Shown: piece after piece, positions 17,043 through 27,563 of the stretch
Position numbering within the stretch: position 1 is the first letter of the stretch
Layout: the number at the start of each line of letters is the position of its first letter
Assembly (NCBI GenBank): GCA_028278585.1
Contig: JANQEC010000110.1
Coordinates: forward strand, 1 to 32,780
Direction: 5' to 3'
From: Cyclobacteriaceae bacterium
GTDB taxonomy: Bacteria > Bacteroidota > Bacteroidia > Cytophagales > Cyclobacteriaceae
Length of the DNA: 32,780 nucleotides
Made by a program: the position numbers and the translations under genes
The notes under the pieces: generated by a model
Databases searched by the model: none
What the model was told of the DNA's origin: nothing
The model's input: only the letters and a program-made list of their open reading frames with translations

Positions 17043-18641
17043 ATGAGATACACACTAATTACACTAACTACATTGATTGTTTTGGTTGCTACAGCACAAA
17101 TCCCACAAACATTGAATTTCCAGGGCTTTTTAACAGATAGTCAGGGCAATCCGACTACCGCGACACAGAACATGACATTTAGCATGAGGCGTGTGGCGGA
17201 TAACAACACAGTGTGGACTGAGACTCAAATAGATGTGTCGATTACCAATGGTTTATACAATGTGCAATTAGGTTCCGTAACCCCTTTTTCTTTTGCTTTT
17301 GATCAGGAATATGAATTGTTTGTAACAGTCAACGATGAAACGCTGACACCACCTATTCCACTTACATCATCAGCGTTTGCACTTGGTGCTTATTCTGTAT
17401 TTGGAGATACCAATGTTTTTCCATCGGATGGAAATGTTGGCATTGGGACGACGAACCCTACTAGCCTGCTTCATATGGTTTCTGAGACGGGAGGCGCGAA
17501 TGCGTTCTTGTCCAGTATAAAAGATGATGCATTTAGTAACCTTGTCTTGTTTAGAGGAAGGGGAAGCATTGGTGGTATAAGCCCTGTTTTGACAGGAGAT
17601 CTACTAGGAACCATGTCATTTTCAGGTCAGACAGGAGAAGCTTTTGCCACTTCCGCAGCAATAGTGGCAGAGGCAGCAGAGGACTTTGGAACCTCAATGG
17701 GTACTAATCTTAAATTTTATACAGATGTTACTGGTGATGGGATGGTGGACATTACAACCGCCAGAATGACAATAGCCAATTATGGTTGGGTTGGTATTGG
17801 TACTGAGACTCCAGCGGCAGAACTTGATATTTTGGGAGCAGATGCTAGTGGCGGAGTTAACGCTAGGATTCAAAATACGGATGCAACAGGTTGGGCCGGG
17901 TTTAATCTAAGAAATGATAACAGAAGTTATTCATTATCCATTGGTGGAAGCACGGCAAGTACAGCACCAGATAAGTTTTACATATTTAATGGAGCAACTT
18001 CTAATGCTGCTTTTGTTATTAATGAGAGTGACAAAGTTGGGGTGGGAACTGTAAACCCTAACACTACCTTGCATGTGGATCATGGAGTCAATGGATCAGA
18101 TGTTGAAGGTCTTTCAATATCACGGCTAGGTGCCGACCGATGGACTTTATTATCTGCTATGTCTGATAGCAATTTGGAGTTGTACTACAATAACACACTT
18201 AAAGGTGAATATCAAGCTTCAAACGGTTCCTATGCTATTGCTTCAGATAGAAGATTGAAAAAGAACATCTCACCTGCAGCCTCTTATCTTGCTCAAATAC
18301 TAGCTATACCTATCAAGGAATTTCATTATAAAGAACAAAAGGATATGGATCAGAAAGAGATAGGTGTGATTGCACAAGAGTTAATGCCAATTTTCCCATC
18401 TCTGGTCAATACAAAAAGCAAATATCTGTCAGTAAACTATTCAGGGTTTGGGCCAATAGCAATTAAAGCCATCCAGGAACAACAGGCTATTATACGTAAG
18501 CTTGAAAAAGAACTTGCAGAAGCGAGATCAAAAAACAAAAATTTAGAATCTGAAGTCAATGAACTCTCCTCTTCGATCAAGCATATCGAAGAAGTGTTGA
18601 ATATCAAAACAGGAAAAGCGTCAAAAGCGAAAAACAAATGA
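17043..18641 (+). CDS. Tail fiber domain-containing protein with C-terminal S74 intramolecular chaperone domain
   Basis: SDRRLKKNISPAASYLAQILAIPIKEFHYK...IGVIAQELMPIFPSLV...LSVNYSGFGPIAIKAIQEQQAIIRKLEKEL coiled coil. Confidence 0.88.
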   Translation: MRYTLITLTTLIVLVATAQIPQTLNFQGFLTDSQGNPTTATQNMTFSMRRVADNNTVWTETQIDVSITNGLYNVQLGSVTPFSFAFDQEYELFVTVNDETLTPPIPLTSSAFALGAYSVFGDTNVFPSDGNVGIGTTNPTSLLHMVSETGGANAFLSSIKDDAFSNLVLFRGRGSIGGISPVLTGDLLGTMSFSGQTGEAFATSAAIVAEAAEDFGTSMGTNLKFYTDVTGDGMVDITTARMTIANYGWVGIGTETPAAELDILGADASGGVNARIQNTDATGWAGFNLRNDNRSYSLSIGGSTASTAPDKFYIFNGATSNAAFVINESDKVGVGTVNPNTTLHVDHGVNGSDVEGLSISRLGADRWTLLSAMSDSNLELYYNNTLKGEYQASNGSYAIASDRRLKKNISPAASYLAQILAIPIKEFHYKEQKDMDQKEIGVIAQELMPIFPSLVNTKSKYLSVNYSGFGPIAIKAIQEQQAIIRKLEKELAEARSKNKNLESEVNELSSSIKHIEEVLNIKTGKASKAKNK

Positions 18642-20509
18642 TAAGGTCCTTACGGACATATCGACCTGGTGACATTTTACGACTCATAGCTTTATGTTTG
18701 TTGGTGCTCATGTTTACAGTAACATCTGCACAATTGTCCCACACCAAAACAGTTTTGGATAATGGGGGTGGATCAACAGTTAGCACAAACTGGAACGTTA
18801 CAGCAAGTATAGGACATCCCATTATTGGTAGTTCGAATAGCACAGACTTCAAAATATCCGCAGGATTTATCAAGGAGAACTTTGAAGTTATTGGTATAGC
18901 AACTATAACTTCTGAGGTTTTACCTGACTTTTATGAACTTGGAACAGGCGGATTGACACTTTCGATTACTGTAAATAATGAAAACTTGGTGAATCAAATG
19001 ACCTTTGCATTTAGAAAGCTGTCTTCTCCAAGTGATACACCAAGTCAGCAGACACTCACTTCGGATGGTAGCAATAATTACTCGGTCACATTAACAGATG
19101 ATGTATTTTCAGATGATATTGGCATTACCTATAGTTTCACGATCTCAAGCGTCAATGGAGCACAACTCGAAAGAAGCAATATTACTTATCTGGCTGTCAG
19201 TGATGGGGCAGAGCCAATACCAGGTCTTCGGTTTGGTTCCGCCGTAAGTGATTACCAAATTATTTCAGTTCCTTACGAGCTGGACAATAGGGGAGTGTTA
19301 AGTGTATTTGATGAGTTGGTACCCTATGATAATACCCGCTGGAGAATTTTTACTTATTCTAATGGTCAAACAATTGAATACAGTACTTTCAGCAACATTG
19401 AGGTAGGAAGGGGCTATTGGTTGATTGTGGCAGATCAAACTACCATTTCGCTAGGAGCAGGAAACTTGCCAACGCTCACACCAAGCGCTCCCTTTGAAAT
19501 CACACTGGAACCTGGCTGGAATCAATTAGGAAACCCTTTTACTTACAGTATAGATTGGAGTGGAGTTTTACAACAAAACGGCAATCCAAATGGAATCAGT
19601 GATCTATTCCAGCTAAACGGAACTTCATTAGGATCTAATAACACACTCGAAGCATTCAGAGGGGGATTTGTTGAGAATTCAACTAGTTCGGCTGTCGTTG
19701 TACAGCTTCCGTTGGATCGCAGTGCTATTGGCGGAAGAAAAAGTGGAAGAATCTCCAATGAACCAATGCGTAACCCGATAGATAATTCTCAATGGCTGGT
19801 CAATTTAACACTAACGGATGGAACACTGACGAATCAATTGGGAGGAATCGGAATGCATTCCGACGCTAGTTTGCTTCAAGACCAATTCGATGTTTCACTT
19901 TTCCCAGTGCCATTTGAAATGGCAAAGATTAAGTTCGATGTGGGTGGCAAAAATCTCAGTAGAAATGTTGTTCCTGCATCCAACGATCATATCTGGGAGT
20001 TTGAAATCAGTGGATCTGCCAATGTGGTTGATCTAAACTGGGACAATTCCTATTTCGGGAATAATGAAATGCATTTGGTGCTTTTGGACCTTGATGCAGG
20101 AAGAAGGATTGATATGAGAGAGGACGATTCATATTCAATCTCACCGACCGGACCCCGAAATTTTAAGATTCTTTATGGAACATTTGAATTCATTGAAGAA
20201 AATGCACTTCCAGCTGCTTTTGGTTTGGGCGATCTTTATCCAAATCCATTCAATTCAGAATTGAATATTCCAGTTACAATCAAAGGAAAAAGAGAATTAA
20301 CCTTTAACGTTGACATTGATATGCATGATTTATCTGGGCGTAAAGTCACCAATGTGTGGCAAGGAGAGCTAAGGCCTGGATTTTATGAGATCAAATGGGG
20401 ACGTGATCTAAGTGCTGTTCAAATGCCACCTGGCGTTTATTACGTAGTGATGAATGTAGCAGGAGACAGTAATGACAAGATTTTAACGAAAAAAATTATT
20501 ATTAAATAA
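18638..20509 (+). CDS. T9SS type A sorting domain-containing surface protein
   Basis: C-terminal LYPNPFNSELNIPV...MHDLSGRKV...PPGVYYVVMNVAG...KILTKKIIIK. Start overlaps the previous stop (ATGA). Confidence 0.87.
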   Translation: MIRSLRTYRPGDILRLIALCLLVLMFTVTSAQLSHTKTVLDNGGGSTVSTNWNVTASIGHPIIGSSNSTDFKISAGFIKENFEVIGIATITSEVLPDFYELGTGGLTLSITVNNENLVNQMTFAFRKLSSPSDTPSQQTLTSDGSNNYSVTLTDDVFSDDIGITYSFTISSVNGAQLERSNITYLAVSDGAEPIPGLRFGSAVSDYQIISVPYELDNRGVLSVFDELVPYDNTRWRIFTYSNGQTIEYSTFSNIEVGRGYWLIVADQTTISLGAGNLPTLTPSAPFEITLEPGWNQLGNPFTYSIDWSGVLQQNGNPNGISDLFQLNGTSLGSNNTLEAFRGGFVENSTSSAVVVQLPLDRSAIGGRKSGRISNEPMRNPIDNSQWLVNLTLTDGTLTNQLGGIGMHSDASLLQDQFDVSLFPVPFEMAKIKFDVGGKNLSRNVVPASNDHIWEFEISGSANVVDLNWDNSYFGNNEMHLVLLDLDAGRRIDMREDDSYSISPTGPRNFKILYGTFEFIEENALPAAFGLGDLYPNPFNSELNIPVTIKGKRELTFNVDIDMHDLSGRKVTNVWQGELRPGFYEIKWGRDLSAVQMPPGVYYVVMNVAGDSNDKILTKKIIIK

Positions 20510-20515
20510 GGAGAT

Positions 20516-21343
20516 ATGAAAAAGCTAATGACCCTATTCTCATTGCTTATCCCGGTGCTTATGATGGCACAACAATTCGATGGATACAGCAATATGGTGG
20601 CTGTTGATCTCAAAAAAGATGGAAAAGTTGACACCAAAGGAAAGTATTATGCACTTCTAATAGGAGTGAACGATTATGATGATCCGGAAATATTGGATCT
20701 GGATGAGCCATTGAGTGACGTCTTAAGTATGTCGGAAATACTAGCGAATAACTATACGTTTGAAACATCGGATATCAGGATATTAAAGAATCCAACACGC
20801 GCGGATATGATTGTGGCGCTGGATGATTTGTCTGCTTCGATCACAGAAAAGGATAACTTGATGATCTTTTACGCGGGTCACGGGTTTTACAATGAACAAA
20901 CCAATCAAGGTTTTTGGCTACCATCGGATGCACAAAAGGACAACACGGCTAACTGGTTTAGGAATAGCACTTTAACTGATTACATAGGTGCAATTCCTTC
21001 CAAACATACATTATTGGTTTCTGATGCTTGTTTCAGCGGAAGTATTTTCAAAACAAGAAAGGCCTTCAACAATGCTTCAATGGCCTATTATCGATTAAAT
21101 GCTGTAAAGAGTAGAAAGGGAATGACAAGTGGAACTCTCAATGAAGTACCTGACAAAAGTGTATTCACGAGATACCTGAAAACCAGGCTGAAGGATAATA
21201 CGAATAAATACATGTCATCCGAAGAACTATTTTCATCCTTCAAAATTGCGGTGATGAATAATAGCAAGAACATCCCTCAATATGGAGAGATCCAGAATGT
21301 AGGTGACGAAGGCGGTGATTTTGTTTTTATTCGACGAGAATGA
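20516..21343 (+). CDS. Exported caspase family (C14) protein
   Basis: Signal peptide MKKLMTLFSLLIPVLMMAQ; YYALLIGVNDYDD; catalytic His in LMIFYAGHGFYN; catalytic Cys in LLVSDACFSGS. Confidence 0.9.
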   Translation: MKKLMTLFSLLIPVLMMAQQFDGYSNMVAVDLKKDGKVDTKGKYYALLIGVNDYDDPEILDLDEPLSDVLSMSEILANNYTFETSDIRILKNPTRADMIVALDDLSASITEKDNLMIFYAGHGFYNEQTNQGFWLPSDAQKDNTANWFRNSTLTDYIGAIPSKHTLLVSDACFSGSIFKTRKAFNNASMAYYRLNAVKSRKGMTSGTLNEVPDKSVFTRYLKTRLKDNTNKYMSSEELFSSFKIAVMNNSKNIPQYGEIQNVGDEGGDFVFIRRE

Positions 21344-21619
21344 AAGATGAAATGTGCACTTCATTCCGAACCATGTAGATAGCAACTCCCTTATCAACTG
21401 AAACTATATTGATTATCGACTGATTATCAGTACATCCATAGTATAGCTCGTATACACCTGATCTGTAGGGTCGTTGAAACTTCATTTGTATCATTTTATA
21501 AATCGCGAACAGGTCCATAGTCACTCCGGTCATCTATATTGGAGTCACATTTAAGAACATTGCACGTGATCTTAATGTCCGGATCTACGTACTTATTTCT
21601 CACAACAAATACTAAAAGA

Positions 21620-24196
21620 ATGAAAAAGATCTTACATCTGGCGGTAATAACATTGCTGCTATTCACTATTGTGCCAGTTGAGGCACAGAAAAAGAAGAAA
21701 AATAAGGGTGATGACCAACCTGCACAAGTTAAGAAGGAAGAAAAAAAAGAACCTAAAAAGATTGCTGATGAAGTAAAGAAATCCACCAAGATAGAAGGAC
21801 TTTTTACACTCTATCAGGATTCTACCTATGGTAGTTTAGATATGGAAATTCCTGTGTCCGGAATTGATTCAGAATTCATCCATTTCTACTATATAGAGAA
21901 TAGTGTACTTGAAGCAAGGTCATTTAGAGGAGCCTATCGCGGTTCCAGAATAGTTAGAATAGAAAAGTACTTTGATAAAATCAGGTTTGTGAGAGTTAAC
22001 ACCTCTTCCTATTTTGATGAAAATGCAGCTATCAGCAATGCGTCTGAAGCTAACATGTCTAATTCTGTACTATACAGCACAAAAATTAAGGCTGGAAGTG
22101 AGGAGGAAGGTGCATATCTAATCAGTGTTGATGATCTTTTCCTTACCGATGCCCTGGGATTTATCAAGCTTCCGTCTCCGGCAAAACCAAACCCTGCAGC
22201 CTTCAATCCCGGGAGCCTCAGCAAGAACAAAACAACATTCGATGATATTCGGAACTATCCGGCCAATATGGATATTTTGATAAACTATGTTTACGAGAAT
22301 AAGAATCCCAAAAACTTTGGTTCTCGAGCAGTAGCGGATGCAAGAAACATCACAATAACTGCGCAACACAGTTTTGTTGCTGTTCCTGATAACGATTTTG
22401 AACCTCGCTATGATGATCCAAGAATAGGCTACTTCACGTGGCAGGTAAACGATATGACGTCTAAGTCCTCGACACCTTTCAGAGATCCTATCAACAGGTG
22501 GCATTTGAAAAAGAAGGATCCGTCAGCAGCATTGTCCGAGCCTGTTGAGCCAATCACCTGGTGGATTGAAAATACAACCCCCAGGGAAATCCGGCCCACA
22601 ATTAGGCGTGCTGCACTTCAGTGGAACCTGGCATTTGAAAAAGCTGGTTTTAAGAATGCATTGGTTGTCAATGAACAGCCTGATGATGCAGATTGGGATG
22701 CTGGAGATATTAGATACAATGTTTTGAGATGGACTTCATCTCCAACTCCTCCCTTTGGCGGTTATGGTCCGAGCTTCACGGATCCAAGAACTGGACAAGT
22801 TCTTGGAGCGGATGTGATGTTGGAATATAGTGTGATTGGAAACATGAATCGTGGAGAACGAATCTTTGATAAAACCGGTCTGACATTTGGTGAAGTCAAT
22901 GAATATCTAAGTCAATTGCCAGAGCATGAGCATTATTGTAGTGTAGGAGAATTTGCTCAGTTAAATCATGGATTTGGAATGGTGGCCAACGACGTTTTTG
23001 AGGTGGATGAAGCCGAGCGCGGGAAGATGCTTGAAGAGTTTATTTATTTTCTTATCCTACACGAAATAGGGCATACGCTTGGATTAAATCACAATATGAA
23101 ATCCAGCCAGTTGCATCCCATTACGGACATTAATAACGAAGATGTAACCGGTGCGAAAGGATTGACCGGGTCTGTGATGGACTATCCATCCATCAATTAT
23201 GCATCTGATCGAGACAATCAAGGTCAGTATTGGACCAAACGTCCTGGGCCATATGATGATTGGGCAATCGAATATGGATACAAGCCCGATGCTTCGAAGG
23301 AAGAACTGAATGCAATTCTTGATCGTTCTACCCAGCCTGAACTCGTTTTTGGAAACGATGCTGATGATATGAGATCTCCGGGAAAAGCCATCGACCCACG
23401 GGTAAATGTGGGAGATATGACGAAGAATTCAATTGATTACGCCATTGAACGTATAAAATTGACCAATTCAGTGCTTGATGAACTGTTAGACAAGCATAAG
23501 AAGTCCTCTGATGGATCTTATGACGAATTGCAATTGTCCTATATCATTGTGACAGGACAACAATTCCAATCGATTAATACCATTTCCAGGTTTATTGGAG
23601 GTGTGTATCTGGACCGTGCATTTGTTGGTCAAGAAGGAGCTACTCAACCTTTTCTACCTGTTGAGCTTGAAAAACAGAAAAAAGCGATGAATGCATTGTC
23701 ATCTTATTTATTTGCTCCCAATGCGTTCAAAGTTAACAGCGATCTGTTTGCCCATTTGCAGCAGCAAAGAAGAGGGTTTACTCATTTTTCTAATCCGGAA
23801 GACCCTCGACTTCACAACAGGTATTTAAACATGCACAAAATTGTGCTAAGCCATCTATTGCATAAAAATGTGTTGAATCGCATAATGGATTCAGAATTAT
23901 ATGGTAATGGCTATAGTTTAACTTCGATGATGACTGATCTGAATAATGCGATCTTTAGTGCAGACGCAAATAGATCGGTAAATTATTTTCGACAAAATCT
24001 TCAGATTGAATATACGAACAGACTCATTGACATTATAGGGAAGAACAAAGAGCAGTATTTGCACGCAGTTCGATCCATGGCTTTGTACAATCTAAAGGCC
24101 ATTCGTACCATTGCCTCGAAAAACGTTGGCAATACTTCAACAAGAGCGCATCGTCAACATTTAGCATTACTAATTGATGAAGCGCTTGATAAGTAG
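21620..24196 (+). CDS. Zinc-dependent metalloprotease (DUF4953/DUF5117-type)
   Basis: Signal peptide at the ATG at 21620 (ORF opens at 21539); zinc motif HEIGHTLGLNHN; SVMDYP Met-turn-like motif. Confidence 0.9.
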   Translation: MKKILHLAVITLLLFTIVPVEAQKKKKNKGDDQPAQVKKEEKKEPKKIADEVKKSTKIEGLFTLYQDSTYGSLDMEIPVSGIDSEFIHFYYIENSVLEARSFRGAYRGSRIVRIEKYFDKIRFVRVNTSSYFDENAAISNASEANMSNSVLYSTKIKAGSEEEGAYLISVDDLFLTDALGFIKLPSPAKPNPAAFNPGSLSKNKTTFDDIRNYPANMDILINYVYENKNPKNFGSRAVADARNITITAQHSFVAVPDNDFEPRYDDPRIGYFTWQVNDMTSKSSTPFRDPINRWHLKKKDPSAALSEPVEPITWWIENTTPREIRPTIRRAALQWNLAFEKAGFKNALVVNEQPDDADWDAGDIRYNVLRWTSSPTPPFGGYGPSFTDPRTGQVLGADVMLEYSVIGNMNRGERIFDKTGLTFGEVNEYLSQLPEHEHYCSVGEFAQLNHGFGMVANDVFEVDEAERGKMLEEFIYFLILHEIGHTLGLNHNMKSSQLHPITDINNEDVTGAKGLTGSVMDYPSINYASDRDNQGQYWTKRPGPYDDWAIEYGYKPDASKEELNAILDRSTQPELVFGNDADDMRSPGKAIDPRVNVGDMTKNSIDYAIERIKLTNSVLDELLDKHKKSSDGSYDELQLSYIIVTGQQFQSINTISRFIGGVYLDRAFVGQEGATQPFLPVELEKQKKAMNALSSYLFAPNAFKVNSDLFAHLQQQRRGFTHFSNPEDPRLHNRYLNMHKIVLSHLLHKNVLNRIMDSELYGNGYSLTSMMTDLNNAIFSADANRSVNYFRQNLQIEYTNRLIDIIGKNKEQYLHAVRSMALYNLKAIRTIASKNVGNTSTRAHRQHLALLIDEALDK

Positions 24197-24216
24197 GTCT
24201 TAAGAGTTATTGATTT

Positions 24217-24249
24217 AAAAAAAAGCTGCCATTGTGCAGCTTTTTTTTT
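24217..24249 (+). terminator. Rho-independent terminator
   Basis: AAAAAAAAGCTGC-CATTGT-GCAGCTTTTTTTTT. Confidence 0.9.
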
Positions 24250-24354
24250 GATCAAAATGTAGGTGCGAAGATGGTGTTTGCTTTATCAGACGTGAGTGGG
24301 TATTAGATGAAACTCATCCAATATTAATTCCTCTTCTGCAACAAGTAGTGTTAC

Positions 24355-24780
24355 TTAATTGTCATCCTGTGCTAGCACCTTCACGTACATGATGACACTC
24401 CAAATCTCTTCTTCCGTCAGCATTGTCTTGAAGGGTTGCATTAACCCTCTTCCTTCTGATAATTTCCAAAAAATAGCACCATCTGATTGGGTCAGGAAGT
24501 CTTCTTTGGTAAAATTCTTTGGTTTTTGTTCAAGGGTTTCTGCTATATCAGTCTCAGCATTGCCATACCTTCCATGACAGACTACACATTCAGCGGTATA
24601 TAATGCTTTTCCCTTGTCAAGCACTGCCTGGTTGTCATCCAATGGGTTAACAAGTGCATCCGCTTCCGCCGGAGCTACCCATGGGGTTTGTTGCCCCGAG
24701 GCATCTTGTGCTTGTATGCTAAATAAGGACATTGAAAGAACCACAATTGTGGATACGAGGACTAATCTTGATTTTTCCAT
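24355..24780 (-). CDS. Exported c-type cytochrome
   Basis: 141 aa; signal peptide; CVVCHG haem motif; GRGLMQPFKTMLTEEEIWSVIMYVK axial-Met region. Confidence 0.9.
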   Translation of the reverse strand: MEKSRLVLVSTIVVLSMSLFSIQAQDASGQQTPWVAPAEADALVNPLDDNQAVLDKGKALYTAECVVCHGRYGNAETDIAETLEQKPKNFTKEDFLTQSDGAIFWKLSEGRGLMQPFKTMLTEEEIWSVIMYVKVLAQDDN

Positions 24781-24891
24781 GACTCAGACATTTAATTGTC
24801 CTATCAAGATTGAACATTTCCCATTGCCTTCAAATGACCAATATCAGAGGTGTTATTGAAGTAAATCAATGATGGTTGGGTGAGAAGAGCA

Positions 24892-27561
24892 CTAATCTTC
24901 CTCCTTCAGGATCATCGCGGGATTAGCATTAATGACTTTCATTGTATGGTTAAGTGTTGATATCACGATAATAATGAAGGTGACCAGGAAAGGAATTAGA
25001 AAGTAAAAGACACCCAGCTGAATTCTGTTTTCAAATCCTTCCAGCCAATTTTGCATAAAGAAGATGGCAAAAGGGATTGTAATAGCAAAAGCGATCACAT
25101 TGATCAAGAAATACTCCTTGTTGAGAATAAGAAATAGAACAGATGATTTGGCACCAAGCACCTTTCTTACACAGATTTCTTTGATTCGTTGATTGAGAAT
25201 GAACGAGGCAAGACCCAACAACCCAAGTACAGCAATTACAACCGCTATGGTTGTGAAAATGGTAAACAAAGACCTGAATCGCTGCTCATTTTGATACTGA
25301 GCAATAAAGATGTCTTGTACGATTTGACTTTGAAAAAGAAGGTCCGGGAAGATACCGGCAAAAATGCGCTCCATTTCTTCAATAGATCTCGAAAGGTTTT
25401 GAGAATCCAGGGTCAATGCAACGTTTCCTCCGGCTAAAGCCGTGTCCAGATTAAAGGAAAAAGGTTCCAGGGCGAATTGAACACCACGTTGATAGAAATC
25501 GCTGACCACACCAACAATTTCGAAATCATTGCCGGCGAAATTAATGTTCTCTCCAATTGCCTCTTCTGCAGATGTATATCCCAGCTTTTCAATGGAGTTA
25601 ACGTTAAGAATAATGTTTCCTTCTTCTTTGCCGAACGATCGATCAAACAGCCTTCCTGCCCTCAACTCAATACCGTACAATTCGAAGTAATCATGATCAA
25701 CGATAGTTCGATGGATAAATATTCCGGCCTTTTCACTATCTGTATTTTCTGTGGAATTTCTCCAGTTGTTTACTACCCCGGGAACCAGTGAACCAATGGC
25801 CACTTTATTCACACCCCGGACTTGAAGCAATTCATTTTTTAGCGCGTTCATTTTGCTTCTAAAGTCATCAGATCCCTGAACTCCCGGTGGAGTTTCCAGA
25901 ATGATGGTTTTGTCAATATCGATCCCAAGATTATGTCCAATCATGTAGCTCATCTGGTTGTGAACAACCATCAGTCCCGACATCAAAAACAAAGTGAAAA
26001 CGAATTGTATCCCCACAAGAACTCGACGTAGTGCAACTCCTTTTGCAGAATTCCTGAACCTTCCTTTCAAAACATCAATGGATTTGTAATTGGAGAGTAC
26101 ATGTGATGGATACAATCCCGATAGCAGGCTTCCAACAACCACGATTGTAATCATGAGCAGGATTAGCGAAGTATTTTGAAGGAAATTGCTAAAAAACTGG
26201 ACTCCTGAGATATCCTCAAGCACTGGCGCTAAGGGGATCAGGATCAGAAAAGCAAGAACGAAGGCGATGAAATTTACCAAGAGCGCCTCAATCTGGAATT
26301 GTGTCTTTAGTTGAGATGTACCTGACCCCAGAACCTTACGAATTCCAACTTCTTTTCCCCGTGAGACCGACCGGGCAGTATTGAGATTGATGTAATTGAT
26401 CCATCCAACGACCAAAATGCAGATAGCAACTATCGCAAATAGGTTAATTATATCAATGTTGTTCACTGGTGAGATCTCATTTTCAATTCCGGCAGTCGTA
26501 TGAATTTCAGAAAGCGGCTGTAAAACAACATCATGATCTTGATTGAGTCGCTGGTTGATCTCTTTTCGATATTCATCTACCAGCTGATTCGTTTTTGACT
26601 CAACTACTTTAGGATCAGCATTTTCTTCCAGGAGGAGGTAGGTATGAAAAGAGAGCCATCTCCATCTTAATTGTTCAACAGTAAAATTGGGACCGAAAAA
26701 CTGAGCATCATCTGCTGTTCTGATCAATTTTTGAAGCGGAAAGATCACATCTGCCTGGATATGTGTGTTTTTGGGGAGATCTTCAAAAACACCTGCGATC
26801 TTAGCATTCCAAACTTGCCCCATAACTCCGGAAACCTCGATGGTGTTTTCGAGAGCATCACCATTAGGAAATATCTTTTCAGCTACCTTTCTGGAAAGAT
26901 AGATGGCGTCAAGATCTGGTGAGGATGTGGATCGTCCTTCCACCAACGGAAAATCAAATAGTTCAAAGAATTCAGGTGTGACAAAGATCACCTTCTCTTC
27001 CATAAACATTTGCTCTTCATAAATCAATAAAGCGGAGTTGGAAATGGAAATTTGTGCCGCTTTCACTACCTCCGGAACTTCGTCTTGGTAGTCTTTTTTA
27101 GCACCATAGAAAGTATCAGCAGTAAGTGAAGAACCCGAGGAAGTAGTCATTTTATTTGTGACACGATATAGCCTGTCGCCGTTTTCATGGAAGCGATCAT
27201 AGTTTTTCTCGAACTGCACGTATTGCATGATGGCCATGAAGGCAACAAAACTTACAATCAACCCCGTTGCACTCATAGTAGTGTTCACCTTGTTTCGGGT
27301 AATGTTTCGAATAGAAATTTTCAGGTAGTTTTTCCAGATACTCATGGATGAATATTTTTTGTGATTTGATAGTTGAAGCAGGATTGGGAACCTTATGAAT
27401 CCAAGGCCTCCAAGAAGGAATTTCAAATTAGCTTTCCATCTCGACCGGCCAGTGCTGTTTTTGTGGTACTCTTCAAGTAGGTCACCATAAACCCCGTTAA
27501 GTAGATCAGGATGAAGTAATTTCCTCAGTAGCCAGGACACAAATGCAGGAGGCCTGTTCAT
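24892..27561 (-). CDS. MacB/FtsX-type ABC transporter permease with N-terminal permease-prefix domain 2-like region
   Basis: 889 aa; RPPAFVSWLLRKLLHPDLLNGVYGDLLEEY prefix; KEVGIRKVLGSGTSQLKTQF and KEICVRKVLGAKSSVLF repeats. Confidence 0.92.
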   Translation of the reverse strand: MNRPPAFVSWLLRKLLHPDLLNGVYGDLLEEYHKNSTGRSRWKANLKFLLGGLGFIRFPILLQLSNHKKYSSMSIWKNYLKISIRNITRNKVNTTMSATGLIVSFVAFMAIMQYVQFEKNYDRFHENGDRLYRVTNKMTTSSGSSLTADTFYGAKKDYQDEVPEVVKAAQISISNSALLIYEEQMFMEEKVIFVTPEFFELFDFPLVEGRSTSSPDLDAIYLSRKVAEKIFPNGDALENTIEVSGVMGQVWNAKIAGVFEDLPKNTHIQADVIFPLQKLIRTADDAQFFGPNFTVEQLRWRWLSFHTYLLLEENADPKVVESKTNQLVDEYRKEINQRLNQDHDVVLQPLSEIHTTAGIENEISPVNNIDIINLFAIVAICILVVGWINYINLNTARSVSRGKEVGIRKVLGSGTSQLKTQFQIEALLVNFIAFVLAFLILIPLAPVLEDISGVQFFSNFLQNTSLILLMITIVVVGSLLSGLYPSHVLSNYKSIDVLKGRFRNSAKGVALRRVLVGIQFVFTLFLMSGLMVVHNQMSYMIGHNLGIDIDKTIILETPPGVQGSDDFRSKMNALKNELLQVRGVNKVAIGSLVPGVVNNWRNSTENTDSEKAGIFIHRTIVDHDYFELYGIELRAGRLFDRSFGKEEGNIILNVNSIEKLGYTSAEEAIGENINFAGNDFEIVGVVSDFYQRGVQFALEPFSFNLDTALAGGNVALTLDSQNLSRSIEEMERIFAGIFPDLLFQSQIVQDIFIAQYQNEQRFRSLFTIFTTIAVVIAVLGLLGLASFILNQRIKEICVRKVLGAKSSVLFLILNKEYFLINVIAFAITIPFAIFFMQNWLEGFENRIQLGVFYFLIPFLVTFIIIVISTLNHTMKVINANPAMILKEED

Positions 27562-27563
27562 AA

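Noticed and set aside
17043-18641. Tail-fibre-like protein as evidence for a prophage or contractile injection system
   Set aside because: Only the S74 C-terminal domain is phage-like; no sheath, baseplate, capsid, terminase or integrase genes nearby. S74 domains are common in Bacteroidota surface proteins.
20516-21343. Caspase as part of a cytoplasmic anti-phage/abortive-infection system
   Set aside because: It carries a signal peptide and its operon partners are surface/T9SS proteins; no sensor, gasdermin, CRISPR or nucleotide-signalling gene is adjacent.
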